This document shows, in pieces, positions 16,716 through 26,881 of a DNA stretch of 64,000 nt (the stretch's first letter is position 1; each line of letters begins with the position of its first letter). The notes beneath the pieces are model-generated. The model did no database searches. It was given only the letters and a program-made list of their open reading frames with translations, and was not told where the DNA came from. The stretch comes from Streptacidiphilus sp041262525. GTDB lineage: Bacteria > Actinomycetota > Actinomycetes > Streptomycetales > Streptomycetaceae. The position numbers and the translations under genes were made by a program. Where the stretch lies: contig NZ_JBGCCK010000007.1 in assembly GCF_041262525.1 (NCBI RefSeq), positions 266,810-330,809 of the forward strand, written 5' to 3'.

Positions 16716-17784
16716 ACCGCGACGTCGCCGTTGTGGCCTTCGCGCAGACCAGCCACACCCGCCGCAGCGACCAGCTCAGCGAGGTCGAGCTGGTGATGCC
16801 GGTCCTGCACGGCGTACTCAAGCAGACCGGTCTGAAAGCCAACCAGATCGGCTTCACCTGCTCCGGCAGCAGCGACTACCTGGCCGGCCGGGCCTTCTCC
16901 TTCACCATGGCACTCGACGGCGTCGGCGCCTGGCCGCCGATCTCCGAGTCGCACGTGGAAATGGACGGCGCGTGGGCGCTCTACGAGGCCTGGGTGAAGC
17001 TGCAGACCGGCGAGGCCGACACCGCCCTCGTCTACTCCTATGGCAAGTCGTCCCCCGGCAGCGTCCGCGACGTGCTGACCCGACAGCTCGACCCCTACAC
17101 CCTCGCGCCGCTCTGGCCCGACGCGGTCGCGCTCGCCGCGCTCCAGGCCCAGGCCCTGATCGACGCCGGACTGACCGACGAGGCCGCGCTCGCCGAGACC
17201 GCCGTGCGCAGCCGCCGCGCCGCCGCCACCAACCCGCACTCCCAGTTGCGCGCCAGCGCGGACGTGGCCGAACTCCTGCGCGGGCCCTACGAGGTCGCTC
17301 CGCTGCGGCGGCACGACTGCCCGCCGATCAGCGACGGCGCCGCGGCCGTGGTCCTCGCGGCCGGCGACGCCGCCCGCGCGCTGCACGCCAACCCCGCCTG
17401 GATCCGCGGCATCGACCACCGGATCGAGGCACACCAGCCCGGCGTCCGCAGCCTCACCGACTCGCCGTCCACCCGGACCGCGGCCACCGAGGCCGGCGCC
17501 TTCGACGCGCCGCTCGACGCCGCCGAACTGCACGCGCCGTTCACCTCGCAGGAGATCGTGCTGCGCCGGGCGCTCGGCCTTGCCCCGGAGGTGCCGGTGA
17601 ACCTCTCCGGTGGGGCCCTCGCCGCCAACCCGGTGATGGCCGCCGGTCTCATCCGGATCGGCGAGGCCGCCGCCCTGATCCACAGCGGCCGGGCACAGCG
17701 TGTGCTGGCCCACGCCACCTCCGGGCCCTGCCTCCAGCAGAACCTGGTCGCCGTGCTGGAAGCGGAAGCGCGAAAGGACTCGGC

Positions 17785-17788
<4 letters not shown>
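16712..17788 (+). CDS. Ltp-type thiolase-fold protein, probable sterol side-chain aldolase subunit (first)
   Basis: The 358-residue product has the thiolase fold of lipid-transfer/SCP-x proteins (VNRDVAVVAFAQTSHTRRS at the start, FTCSGSSDYLAG, then HVEMDGAWALYEAWVKLQTGEADTALVYSYGKSSPG). In thiolases the catalytic residues are a Cys at the CATGS position and a His in GHPLG. Here the matching places read MDGAW and AANPVMAAG, so neither is present. Ltp2, a known retro-aldolase, also lacks them. The GTG start overlaps the previous stop (ATGTGA). With its partner and the DUF35 proteins it most likely cleaves a C-24-branched side-chain CoA by retro-aldol reaction. Confidence 0.85.
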
Positions 17789-18951
<1,163 letters not shown>

Positions 18952-18983
18952 ACCGCAGCACTGAACTGCCTTCGCCGTCACCT

Positions 18984-19017
18984 CGATCCGCCCGGCGTCA
19001 CCCGCACGGGCGGATCG
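18984..19017 (+). terminator. Hairpin terminator after the Ltp operon
   Basis: CGATCCGCCC and GGGCGGATCG form perfect 10-bp arms around a 14-base loop, 33 bp after the last Ltp stop codon. No U-tract follows, which is usual in high-GC actinobacteria. Confidence 0.6.
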
Positions 19018-19088
19018 TGTCGAAGGCCTCCACCCAGGCGTGTCGCGGAGATTACAGTGGGATCAACTGACGGCGGGAGGAGCACGAC

Positions 19089-19370
19089 GTGACGAGCGAC
19101 GCATTCTTCGACGAATCCGCGCGGGCCGGGGTTCTCACTCAGCGGGGTCCATTCGGGGGCGGCGTTGACAGGAAACCCCATCTCGATCTCAGCAGCGCCG
19201 AGTGGCTGTCCAGCAGCCAGGGCGTGGGCGACGTACAGATCGCCTTCGTCGACGGATACATCGCCATGCGCGACGGACGGAGCCCCGAGGGCCCGTCGCT
19301 GATCTTCACCCCGGCCGAGTGGAACGCCTTCGTGCTCGGCGCCCGCGACGGCGAGTTCGACCTCACCTGA
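19089..19370 (+). CDS. DUF397 family protein
   Basis: The 93-residue protein ends in the DUF397 pattern: GVGDVQIAFVDGYIAMRDGRSPEGPSLIFTPAEWNAFVLGARDGEFD. DUF397 proteins are small and abundant in Streptomyces, usually beside an XRE-type DNA-binding gene with which they form regulatory or antitoxin-like pairs. No XRE gene is next to this one, so it is an orphan copy. Start GTG 19089 follows GGGAGGAG. Confidence 0.85.
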   Translation: MTSDAFFDESARAGVLTQRGPFGGGVDRKPHLDLSSAEWLSSSQGVGDVQIAFVDGYIAMRDGRSPEGPSLIFTPAEWNAFVLGARDGEFDLT

Positions 19371-19383
19371 CGTGTCTGTGAGC

Positions 19384-19425
19384 GGGCGCCGCGCCGACCA
19401 CCCCCACGGGGTCGACGCGGCGCCC
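19384..19425 (+). terminator. Hairpin terminator after DUF397 gene
   Basis: GGGCGCCGCGCCGAC pairs with GTCGACGCGGCGCCC (15 bp, one mismatch) around a 12-base loop, 14 bp after the stop codon. Confidence 0.6.
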
Positions 19426-19481
19426 AGCCCGCTCTCGCTCGCCCCCACGCGGTGCGGAGCGGGCCCGCCCGCCGCAGCCGG

Positions 19482-19616
19482 TCACGGCACGGCAGGCGAG
19501 TTCTTCGGGTTCTTGCGGGTGACGAGGTCCAGGTTCGCAGAACGCGCACACTGTCCGCAGGCGCACCAGTGATCCTGACCGATCTCGGTGGATCCGACGG
19601 GTTCTGCGGTGCTCAC
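19482..19616 (-). CDS. Possible 44-residue Cys-containing small protein
   Basis: From GTG 19616 the frame reads STAEPVGSTEIGQDHWCACG, then QCARSANLDLVTRKNPKNSP, ending AVP and TGA. The CxCxxC cluster could bind metal, and the basic tail (VTRKNPKNSP) looks like a real protein end. Against it: no good ribosome site, moderate GC at third positions (about three quarters, below neighbours), and no family recognised. It sits alone in an otherwise gene-free stretch. Confidence 0.35.
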   Translation of the reverse strand: MSTAEPVGSTEIGQDHWCACGQCARSANLDLVTRKNPKNSPAVP

Positions 19617-19809
19617 CGAGGCGTCAACGGCTCGGGCGACACGCAGCGGAAGCCACGCGCAGCAGGTCGATATGACCCCTGCTCACCAGTCGCGGCGATC
19701 TCTGCATGTCGCCGACCGTAATCGGAACGTGATCGGCTCGTCAACCTGCGTCTCGGAGCCCGGACAGACACCTTCGACCGGCCACGCGTTCGTAACCTCG
19801 AGGGACACG

Positions 19810-19815
19810 TACGAT
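19810..19815 (+). promoter_or_regulatory. -10 box of a probable leaderless transcript
   Basis: TACGAT is followed by 6 bases and ATG at 19822, with no ribosome site. Confidence 0.5.
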
Positions 19816-19821
19816 TGCCCC

Positions 19822-20316
19822 ATGGCTTTCCTCCGCCGCCGCTCCGGCACACCCGCAGGCCCGGACTTCGACATTCTCGCGATGGACCCGAGCGACTGGC
19901 CGGGCGACTTCGGCGCCGCGCTGCTCAGCGATCCGGAGGACGGCAGCTGCCATGGCGTCGTGCTGCGCTACGACCTCATGGGCGGCCGCGGGCCGTCGAT
20001 GATGATCGGCAACCTGCGCCCGGGCTCGCCGGCCAGGGAGCCGGAGGACGGGGTCCCGCTGGAGGTGCGGCAGATGATGGCCGCCATCGGCAACGACGAG
20101 CCGGTCGGGGTGCTCGACAGCGAGGACTTCCCGGTCATGCTCGACGACGCACTGCTGATCGTGAAGAAGGTCAAGCTCAGCGAGAGCCGCCTCGCCTGCG
20201 TGCAGTTCGGCCGCAGCGACGACGTCCAGGTCACCGTCGTGACCTGGGACCGGCCGGTCAGCGAGGATCTCTACAAGCTGCTCAAGCCACTGCCCGCGGA
20301 CATGTTCCAGATCTGA
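19822..20316 (+). CDS. Conserved-looking hypothetical protein
   Basis: The 164-residue protein (MAFLRRRSGTPAGPDFDILA, then MDPSDWPGDFGAALLSDPED, and later VKKVKLSESRLACVQFGRSD and DRPVSEDLYKLLKPLPADMFQI) is soluble, acidic in its first half, and has no signal peptide or membrane segment. No family recognised. The start at 19822 is preferred over an earlier in-frame codon at 19588 because the leaderless -10 box points to it and the sequence upstream does not look coding. Codon use is like its neighbours. It is 13 bp ahead of the acyl-CoA dehydrogenase homologue and may be co-transcribed. Confidence 0.75.
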   Translation: MAFLRRRSGTPAGPDFDILAMDPSDWPGDFGAALLSDPEDGSCHGVVLRYDLMGGRGPSMMIGNLRPGSPAREPEDGVPLEVRQMMAAIGNDEPVGVLDSEDFPVMLDDALLIVKKVKLSESRLACVQFGRSDDVQVTVVTWDRPVSEDLYKLLKPLPADMFQI

Positions 20317-20329
20317 TCGGGTCGCCCGG

Positions 20330-21364
20330 ATGTCGCTGAACGATGCTATGGCGCGGCTCCCGCGCGTCGTCGATCTGCTCGCCGCGCGGGCCGACGAGCA
20401 CGACCGCGAGGGGGCCTTCCCCTACCGGGGCGTGGAGGCGCTGCACGAGGCCGGCCTGCTCACCCTGACCGTCGGCGCGGAGCACGGGGGTGCGGGCGCC
20501 GGGGTGGCGGACACGGTCCGGCTGCTCGCCGCGCTCGGCGGCGGTGACCCCTCCGTCGCGCTGCTCGCGGCCGACACGCTGCTCACCCACGCCGCGCAGG
20601 CGCGCGCCGCCCGCTGGCCCGCGGCCGCCTACCGCGCGTTGCTCGCCGACTCCCGGCGCGGCCCCGCGCTCGTCGGCTCACTGCGGGCCGGCCCGGACGG
20701 CCCGCAGGTGACCGCTCTCCGCAGCTCCGACGGTTGGCTGCTGACCGGCCGTGAGCAGGCCGTCCGTGGCGCGGAGGCGCTCGCGTGGATGACGGTCGAG
20801 GCGCAGGCCGAGGAGGGTCCGGCCACCTTCCTGGTGGCGGGGGACAGTCCGGGGGTCGGCGTCGAGCCGGGCTGGGAGCAGCTCGGGCTGCGCGCCGGTG
20901 CGGTTCAGGACGTGCATTTCGAGAAGGTCGCGACGCAGGACGCCTTCCGCCTGGCCGCGTCCACCGAGCGCGACGAGGCATGTCGCCGCCTTGGCGTCGC
21001 GGCGGTCTGCCTGGGCATCGGCGGCGCGGCGCGGGCCTGGCTGGTCCGCAACGTCCGCGAGCTGCCGGCGTCGGAGCTGGGCCGGGTCGCGCTCGAACTA
21101 GCGGAGGCCGAGGAGCTGTTGAGCGGGATCGCCGGCGGCCTCGACGCGGACCGTGCGGGCGCGGACCGGCGCGCGGCCTGGCTCGCCCCCGGCATCGCGC
21201 AGCGCGGCGTGACCGTCGTGCAGCGCGTCGTCGCCCTGTCCGGCACCACCGGACTGAGCCGCGTCGTCCCGCTGGAGCGTCACCTGCGCGACGCGATCAG
21301 CGTCCGTGCCCTGCTGCCCCGCGAGGACACCGTCCTCGCCGAGGCCGGTACCGCCGCGTTGTAA
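20330..21364 (+). CDS. Acyl-CoA dehydrogenase family protein
   Basis: The 344-residue product has the acyl-CoA dehydrogenase layout: N-terminal helices (LHEAGLLTLTVGAEHGGAGAGVADTVRLLAALGGGDPSVALL), a middle beta domain (GWLLTGREQAVRGAEALAWMTVEAQ, LGLRAGAVQDVHFEKVA) and C-terminal helices (VVALSGTTGLSRVVPLERHLRDAISV). It is shorter than the usual 380 or so, and the helix that normally carries the catalytic Glu is not clear. The GLSRVVPLERHLRDA end resembles the flavin-dependent monooxygenase (DszC-like) side of the family. Flavin-dependent oxidation of an unknown substrate is the safe call. Confidence 0.8.
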   Translation: MSLNDAMARLPRVVDLLAARADEHDREGAFPYRGVEALHEAGLLTLTVGAEHGGAGAGVADTVRLLAALGGGDPSVALLAADTLLTHAAQARAARWPAAAYRALLADSRRGPALVGSLRAGPDGPQVTALRSSDGWLLTGREQAVRGAEALAWMTVEAQAEEGPATFLVAGDSPGVGVEPGWEQLGLRAGAVQDVHFEKVATQDAFRLAASTERDEACRRLGVAAVCLGIGGAARAWLVRNVRELPASELGRVALELAEAEELLSGIAGGLDADRAGADRRAAWLAPGIAQRGVTVVQRVVALSGTTGLSRVVPLERHLRDAISVRALLPREDTVLAEAGTAAL

Positions 21365-21370
21365 GGCGCT

Positions 21371-22486
21371 CTAGCGGGTGCCGACAGCGGCGCGCACGGC
21401 CCGGCGAGCCAGCGCGGCGTCCTCGTGCAGGCGGCGGATCAGGATCCGCTGCTCCTCGCCCGCGCCGGGGACGTCGTGACGGCGGATCTCGCGCATCAGC
21501 ACCAGGATCAGGTTCACCAGGAACGCGTCCCTGGGCAGCGTCCCCGACGCCTGCGCCACCTGGCTCAGCTGGCGACGCGCGCCGGTGTCCCCGGCCATGA
21601 CCGCCCAGAGCAGCGCGAGGTCGTACCCGGGCAGGTACCAGCCCGTCTGCTCCCAGTCGACCAGGACCGGACCCGACGGGGCCAGCAGCACGTTCGTGAG
21701 CAGCGCGTCCCCGTGGCAGAACTGCCAGGGCTGGTGCGCCAGACCGTGCAGCAGCTGCTGCAGGTCCCCGGCGTCGCGGTCGGTGAGCAGGCCGAGCGCG
21801 TGGTAGCGGGCGATCTCACGGCCGTAGTCGAGCGGGCGGTCGAAGACCCCCGTCGGCGGACGCCACAGGTTCAGTGACCGCACGGCGCCGAGGATCGCGC
21901 GGACCTCGCCCGGCGTCGGCGTGTCCGAGGGATGACGCTCACGCGCGGCCGGCCGGCCCGGGACGCGCTCCATCAGCAGCACGCAGCGGTCCGCGTCGGC
22001 GGCGACCAGCTTGGGCAGCCGGGCCGGCGGACGGTGACGCACGAAGGCCCGGTAGGCGGCTACCTCGCGGTGGAACTGCTCGGTTCCCTCCACGTCCTCG
22101 CCAGGGCGCGCCAGGGCCTTCGCCACCACCGGCGTGCGGCCCGCCGTGCCCGCGATCAGCACATGGCGTCCGTCGCGGAGCAGCTGGCGCGGCACGAAGG
22201 CGGGAGATATCCGCGCGATGTGGGCCAGCGCCGCGCGGACCTGCGGGGAGCGCTCGGCCGGGTTCTCCGGGCGGGCGGCGACGCCGGGACGGGCGGGGGC
22301 GGGCATCGGCCGACGAAGCTGCTGCGCGGGGTTGGCCGGATGTGGAGTCGGGTGCACCGGGTGCTGTCCGCCCAGGTCGCGGGGGCGCGGGTCGAGGCCG
22401 ATGGCGGGCCGCCGTCGCAGCGGACCGGTGGGGGAGGGCTGCTGCGGTCGGGACACCGGGGCGGGGGAGAGAGCCTGTGAGTACAT
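21371..22486 (-). CDS. APH-type phosphotransferase (kinase fold)
   Basis: The 371-residue protein has a Pro-rich N-terminal extension of about 85 residues and then an aminoglycoside phosphotransferase/choline kinase fold: VLIAGTAGRTPVVAKALAR with the ATP-binding Lys, the catalytic loop QFCHGDALLTNVLL (HGD-x4-N) and the metal-binding segment VLVDWEQTGWYLPGYDLALL (D in DWE). The substrate is not evident; most Streptomyces members are not resistance genes. The ATG at 22486 is chosen because the family-like part begins after it and a longer reading is low quality. It is divergent from the NsdA/B-like regulator. Confidence 0.85.
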   Translation of the reverse strand: MYSQALSPAPVSRPQQPSPTGPLRRRPAIGLDPRPRDLGGQHPVHPTPHPANPAQQLRRPMPAPARPGVAARPENPAERSPQVRAALAHIARISPAFVPRQLLRDGRHVLIAGTAGRTPVVAKALARPGEDVEGTEQFHREVAAYRAFVRHRPPARLPKLVAADADRCVLLMERVPGRPAARERHPSDTPTPGEVRAILGAVRSLNLWRPPTGVFDRPLDYGREIARYHALGLLTDRDAGDLQQLLHGLAHQPWQFCHGDALLTNVLLAPSGPVLVDWEQTGWYLPGYDLALLWAVMAGDTGARRQLSQVAQASGTLPRDAFLVNLILVLMREIRRHDVPGAGEEQRILIRRLHEDAALARRAVRAAVGTR

Positions 22487-22859
22487 GGGGTGGTTCCTGG
22501 TCCCTTCGTGTGTCCGGTGGCGGGCTGCCGCCGGCGGGCCTGGTCGGCCTGCCGCTGGTCGGGGTGGCGCGCGGGCTCCTGACGGGCCGGGGCCCGAGTG
22601 GCACACCCTGGGGAGTTGTGCCTCCCGGGCGAAGCCTGGCGCGTGGCGACCGTGCGCCACCCCTTGCGCCACCCTGGGGTCCTGGCTGAACTCTGGCTGT
22701 CGGCCGGGCGATCGACCAGGTCGGGGTGGCGCAGCTCTACAACACACCGAGCCGCAGATAGCGGGACAGCTAGCGGACCCTGGCGAACCCTGGCGAATGC
22801 TCGCCTGGCACATGACGGGTGGTTAGCCTCGAAAGTGCCGAGGAACCTGGGGGCTTGAC
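22487..22859. promoter_or_regulatory. Repeat-rich divergent promoter region
   Basis: This 373-bp gap has repeated short sequences. GGGGTGGCGC occurs at 22561-22570 and 22723-22732; its inverse GCGCCACCCC lies at 22654-22663, with GCGCCACCC again at 22666-22674. An exact tandem 10-mer, ACCCTGGCGA, occupies 22777-22786 and 22787-22796, about 64 bp before the regulator start. These look like multiple binding sites, possibly for the regulator itself, but this is inference. Confidence 0.4.
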
Positions 22860-24332
22860 GTGAACCGAGGACCGAACACCCGACTCGCCGACCTATTCGC
22901 CCTGACGGGCTGGTCGAAAGGCGAGTTGGCGCGGATGGTCAACCGCCGTGGGGCGGCGGCCGGACAGCAGCAGCTGTCGACCGACACCTCACGGGTGCGC
23001 CGTTGGATGGAGCGCGGGGAGATCCCCCGCGATCCCGTTCCGCGCATCCTGGCGGCTCTCTTCAGCGAGCAGCTCGGCCGAGTAGTCACGCCAGAGGACC
23101 TCGGCTTCCAGCGGGAACGGCACAGCGGGCACGGCGCGCGACGAGGCGCGCCGGACAGCTCCAGACCGGCACCAGGGCAGACGGCCGCGGTCCTCACCGA
23201 GTTCACGGGAATGGACCTGATGCTCAATCGACGCGGACTGATGGGCGCGAGCACCGCGCTCGCGGCGGGGGCTGCCATCGCCAACCCCCTGCACGACTGG
23301 ATGCGGTCCCCGGCCGCAGCGCCGCCGACCGGCTCCTCCGCTGCGGCGGTACGCAGCCCTGGGGCGCTGCCGGCACTCGACTTCTACGAAGCCGGGCCGG
23401 TGGGGGAGGAGGAAGTGCGCTCGCTGGAGGAGTCGGTGGAGGTGTTCCGCCAGTGGGACGCCTCGCGCGGCGGCGGCCTGCAGCGCAAGGCGGTGGTCGG
23501 CCAGCTCAACGAGGTCGGCGGCATGCTGACCTTCGATCACCCCGACTATCTGGAACGCCGCTTGTGGGGCGTGGCGGCGAACCTGGCCGTGCTCGCCGGC
23601 TGGATGTCCCACGACGTGGGGCTGGAACCCACGGCGCAGCGGTACTTCGTCATGGCCGTGCACGCCGCCCGCGAGGCGGAGGACAAGCCGCGCGCCAGCG
23701 AGGCCCTGGCCCGTGCAGCGCGCCAGATGGTCCACCTGGGCCGGGCCGGCGACGCGCTCGACCTGATGCGGGTCGCCGAGGCCGGCGCGGGCGGCGGGAC
23801 CCTGCCGCGTACCCGGGCCATGCTGCGCACGGTGGAGGCCTGGGCGCACGCCTCGCTTGGCCACAGCCAGGCGACGCGGCGCACCCTGGGCGAGGCGGAG
23901 GACCTGTTCGCGCAGGACAACGGCGAGCCGGGGCCGAGCTGGCTCCAGTTCTTCGACCTGGCCGACCTGCACGGCATGCAGGCGCTGACCTACCGGACCC
24001 TGGCCGACCACGAACCTGCGGCGGCGGCGCTGGCCCAGCGGCACGCCGTGCTCGCGTTGCAACTGCGCGAGGGCGGGCACGACCGGTCGAGGCTGTTCGA
24101 CCACATCTCGATGGCCTCGGCCTGCTACCTGTCGAACAAGCCGGACGAGGCGCAGCGCTACGCGCAGCTCGCGCTGAGCTCGACGGGCGAGATGTCCTCG
24201 CACCGCACCTGGGACCGGCTCCGCCAGATGTACCGACTGACGGCGCGGTACGAGAAGCTGCCTGCGGTCTCGCAGCTGCGCTCGGACATCAGCAGGGCGA
24301 TGCCGAGGCAGGCCCGGCCGCAGATCATTTGA
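22860..24332 (+). CDS. NsdA/NsdB-type regulatory protein
   Basis: The 490-residue protein starts NTRLADLFALTGWSKGELAR, followed by STDTSRVRRWMERGEIPRDPVPRILAALFSEQLGRVVTPEDLGF. That is the XRE-like N-terminal module of the Streptomyces NsdA/NsdB regulators, which repress differentiation and antibiotic production. A hydrophobic stretch (MGASTALAAGAAIANPL, near residues 125-141) follows, then a long tetratricopeptide-like helical part (YFVMAVHAAREAEDKPRASEALARAARQMVHLG to the end). Start GTG 22860 follows GGGGG. The neighbouring phosphotransferase is divergent, and the gap holds repeats. Confidence 0.82.
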   Translation: MNRGPNTRLADLFALTGWSKGELARMVNRRGAAAGQQQLSTDTSRVRRWMERGEIPRDPVPRILAALFSEQLGRVVTPEDLGFQRERHSGHGARRGAPDSSRPAPGQTAAVLTEFTGMDLMLNRRGLMGASTALAAGAAIANPLHDWMRSPAAAPPTGSSAAAVRSPGALPALDFYEAGPVGEEEVRSLEESVEVFRQWDASRGGGLQRKAVVGQLNEVGGMLTFDHPDYLERRLWGVAANLAVLAGWMSHDVGLEPTAQRYFVMAVHAAREAEDKPRASEALARAARQMVHLGRAGDALDLMRVAEAGAGGGTLPRTRAMLRTVEAWAHASLGHSQATRRTLGEAEDLFAQDNGEPGPSWLQFFDLADLHGMQALTYRTLADHEPAAAALAQRHAVLALQLREGGHDRSRLFDHISMASACYLSNKPDEAQRYAQLALSSTGEMSSHRTWDRLRQMYRLTARYEKLPAVSQLRSDISRAMPRQARPQII

Positions 24333-24493
24333 GGGCTGAGCATCCGAGCAGGCACAGGCGGCGGGTGGCGGGGCAGCGCTGGGTACCGGGCGTCAGAGCC
24401 GCCGCGCGTCCCGAGACCCCTCGGACGCCGGGTCGTGCCCGGTCAGGAGCGGTCTGGCCGTCGAAGCGACAGTGTGCCGGGCCGGGCGGCCGC

Positions 24494-25018
24494 TCAGGCC
24501 GCGGCGCGGCCGAGGTCGCGGAGGGCGAGCCAGACGGCATGGACGCCGCCGTCGTCGGCGACCTGTGGGGCGCCGACGCAGTGCACCGCGCGGACCGTGC
24601 CGTCCCCGAGCTGGAGGCGGAACTCGGCGTCGATGGGCTTGCCGTCGACGAGCGCGGCTGTCAGCAGGCCGGAGACCGCGCGGCGGTCCTCAGGGTGCAG
24701 CGCGCTGGGCAGCTGATCGAGGGTCAGCGGGCCGTCCTGTGGAGCGCGGGCGAAGATCCGGTACATCTCCGCGGACCAGGCCACCCGGTCGTGGACCAGA
24801 TCCCACTCGGCGTCGCCGAGCAGGGAGGCGCCGTTCAGGGGGGCGTCGGGGTGGGTGAGCGCGTCGACGACGCGGGCCAGCTCCGCCAGATGGGAGCGGG
24901 CGTGCGCGAGCAGCGCGCGCTCGGCCCTGTCCGTGGTTGCGCCGAAGGCGGCCTCCAGCTGCTCACGCACGGCGTTGACGTGCTGTGGGAGTGACGGGGG
25001 AGGAAGCTGGGGGTGCAT
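24494..25018 (-). CDS. PAS-domain protein
   Basis: The 174-residue product has an N-terminal helical part (VREQLEAAFGATTDRAERAL to LTHPDAPLNG) and a PAS-3-like fold: GDAEWDLVHDRVAWSAEMYRIFARAPQDGPLTLDQLPSALHPEDRRAVSGLLTAALVDGKPIDAEFRLQLGDGTVRAVHCVGAPQVADDGGVHAVWLALRDL. PAS domains sense ligands or redox state. No kinase or phosphatase output domain is attached, so it probably acts through a partner. The ATG at 25018 is the likely start; the ribosome site is weak (GGGAC). Confidence 0.8.
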   Translation of the reverse strand: MHPQLPPPSLPQHVNAVREQLEAAFGATTDRAERALLAHARSHLAELARVVDALTHPDAPLNGASLLGDAEWDLVHDRVAWSAEMYRIFARAPQDGPLTLDQLPSALHPEDRRAVSGLLTAALVDGKPIDAEFRLQLGDGTVRAVHCVGAPQVADDGGVHAVWLALRDLGRAAA

Positions 25019-25363
25019 GGCGTCCCACGGTTGCTCGGGGTGACCGTTGACCGTTACGACTCTGGCACAGAGCGTGGCGGTGGGGGGTGGCTTTCGGGAA
25101 AGTAAGCCAAATTTTGCCTTTGGCATATGCCCCGCGATGAGCGCAGCCCAGGCGCCGGACCGGCGCCAGGTGCGCGGCGTGCCAGCCGGACGGTAGGATT
25201 CCATGTTTCCGGCTGGCGGCTCGTCGACAGCCGGTGCCACAATTCCCCCGCGGCCACCGTCGCGGACCCGAACCACCCCGTGTGCGGGCAGGACCGACCA
25301 GGTCAGCCGCCCGCGCACTGAAATTCCATTGCCACCAGGACCGCCGCAACGGATGCTGACCTC
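25019..25363. promoter_or_regulatory. 345-bp divergent intergenic region with an inverted repeat
   Basis: No gene is seen. At 25106-25124, GCCAAA and TTTGGC form 6-bp arms around 7 bases in the most AT-rich part of the region, followed by CATATG. It lies between the divergent PAS and HEAT-repeat genes and may be a shared promoter or operator. Confidence 0.4.
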
Positions 25364-26773
25364 ATGTTCGAGCCCGCGATAGCGCCTAGCGCCTCCCTTC
25401 TCGGCCTGCTTCAGCGGGGCCGGGGGGACGGCACCCTGCACGCTCTGGCGGCCGAGCGTCTCGACGCGCTCGCCGCCTTGGAGGAGTGCGTCACCAGAGA
25501 TCCCCGCCGCAACTGGCAGGTGGAGAACCGCTCCCTCTACTACGCGCGCCTCTACATGGAGCTGGAGGCGCCGCTCTGCGGGCTCGAGGCGCACCTATTC
25601 GACGCGTGGGACGCTCTCGACGACAACGAGTCCCGTACCGGCCTCACCCTGGCCGTGCTCGGTCGGCTGGCCGGCTACGGCCGCCGCGACGCGCTGCAAC
25701 TGCTGCGCCGCTACGCGGCCGAGGGCAGCAACTGGGCCTGGGCCCTGGACGAGCTCGCCGTGCGCGAGACCGACGAGGGGCTCCGCTCCCTCGCCGACGC
25801 GGTGCTGACCCGGTTCCCGCACGATCCCGAGGGTGACGCCGAGCTGCGCGCAGCGGTCCGCGACGCCTACGAGCCGAGGCCCTGGCACCTGTGGGCGGCC
25901 GAGCATCCACGCGTCGCCGCCGCCACCGAGCGCGCGCCCTTCGACCTGTGGCAGCGTCAGCTGGAACGCCCGGAGACCCCGGAGTGGAGCACCGCCGCCG
26001 TGCTCGCCTGGGCCGACGCCGATCCCACCCAGGACGCGCAGGCGCTGGTCCGCAAGGCCGCCGCGGCCGCCCGCCTGCTCGGCGCGGTCGCCGGCGCCGC
26101 AGACCTCCCGCTGCTGCGTGCCACCGCCCGCGACGGCCGCACCGGCGCCCGCTGCGCCGCCCTGCGGCACCTGGCCGAGGCCGAGGACGAAGCCCTGCCC
26201 GGTCTGATGGAGCTGGCCGCCGAGGACAGCTGCGAGTCCGTCGTCGATTTCGCCCTCGACACCCTGGGCCGGATGCGCGGGCAGCGCGTCCTCGCCCACG
26301 CCCGCGCCTGGGCCAGCCGCCATGAGGACGGTCGGCTGAAGGAGGCCGCCGCCCGGCTGCTCGCCTGCGCGGGTGGTCCGGAGGACGCGGCGCTGGTCGT
26401 GGCCGCGCTGCACCGGCAGGTCTCCTCTTCCGGACCCGATGGAGAGATGCTCTTCGCCCTGGTCGAGGGAGTCGGTCGGCTCGCCGCCGGGCAGGCGGTG
26501 TCGGTCCTGCGCCACATCTACGCCGAGACGGTCTCCTCCCAGCTGCGCCAGAGCGCCGCGCGCGGGCTGGCCCTGATCGATCCGTATTTCGCGACGGGTG
26601 CGGCCGTCGAGTGCCTCTGGGACTGCGAGGAGGCCACCCGTGAACTGGCCGCCCGGCACGTCTTGACCAAGGGCGACGTCCGTGTCCTCGACCGGCTGCG
26701 CCGCCTGGCGGCGGACCCCGGCGAGGAGGCCGAGGTCCACGCGGCGGTACGCGGTCGACTCAGCGCGGGCTGA
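25364..26773 (+). CDS. HEAT-repeat protein
   Basis: The 469-residue soluble protein consists largely of paired helices with HEAT-like repeats, for example TGLTLAVLGRLAGYGRRDALQLLRRYA, GARCAALRHLAEAEDEALPGLMELA, SVVDFALDTLGRMRGQRVLAHARAWA, AAARLLACAGGPEDAALVVAAL and QLRQSAARGLALIDPYFATGAAVECL. HEAT arrays are scaffolds for protein binding; no catalytic motif is present. It is followed by a strong terminator and then by two glycosyltransferase genes in the same direction, a neighbourhood that may be conserved. Function unknown. Confidence 0.82.
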   Translation: MFEPAIAPSASLLGLLQRGRGDGTLHALAAERLDALAALEECVTRDPRRNWQVENRSLYYARLYMELEAPLCGLEAHLFDAWDALDDNESRTGLTLAVLGRLAGYGRRDALQLLRRYAAEGSNWAWALDELAVRETDEGLRSLADAVLTRFPHDPEGDAELRAAVRDAYEPRPWHLWAAEHPRVAAATERAPFDLWQRQLERPETPEWSTAAVLAWADADPTQDAQALVRKAAAAARLLGAVAGAADLPLLRATARDGRTGARCAALRHLAEAEDEALPGLMELAAEDSCESVVDFALDTLGRMRGQRVLAHARAWASRHEDGRLKEAAARLLACAGGPEDAALVVAALHRQVSSSGPDGEMLFALVEGVGRLAAGQAVSVLRHIYAETVSSQLRQSAARGLALIDPYFATGAAVECLWDCEEATRELAARHVLTKGDVRVLDRLRRLAADPGEEAEVHAAVRGRLSAG

Positions 26774-26798
26774 GCGGGCGGGGCGCGTTTTGAAGCGG

Positions 26799-26820
26799 GC
26801 CGCACGAGGATTCGTGCGGC
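26799..26820 (+). terminator. Hairpin terminator after HEAT-repeat gene
   Basis: GCCGCACGA and TCGTGCGGC form a perfect 9-bp stem with a 4-base loop (GGAT), 25 bp after the stop codon. Confidence 0.7.
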
Positions 26821-26881
26821 GTTCGCCGTTCGGTCAGATCAACGTGCCTCGCTGCACGCTCCGGCTCGGAATAACGCTGGC

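Larger units (their letters stand above)
19371..19821. other. 450-bp intergenic region
   Basis: Apart from the terminator at 19384-19425, the candidate small frame at 19482-19616 and the -10 box at 19810-19815, nothing recognisable is seen here. Base composition is slightly less GC-rich than the flanking genes. Confidence 0.5.

Noticed and set aside
21371..22813. Antibiotic-resistance aminoglycoside phosphotransferase
   Set aside because: The kinase motifs are present, but nothing specific to an aminoglycoside resistance enzyme is seen and the neighbour is a developmental-type regulator.
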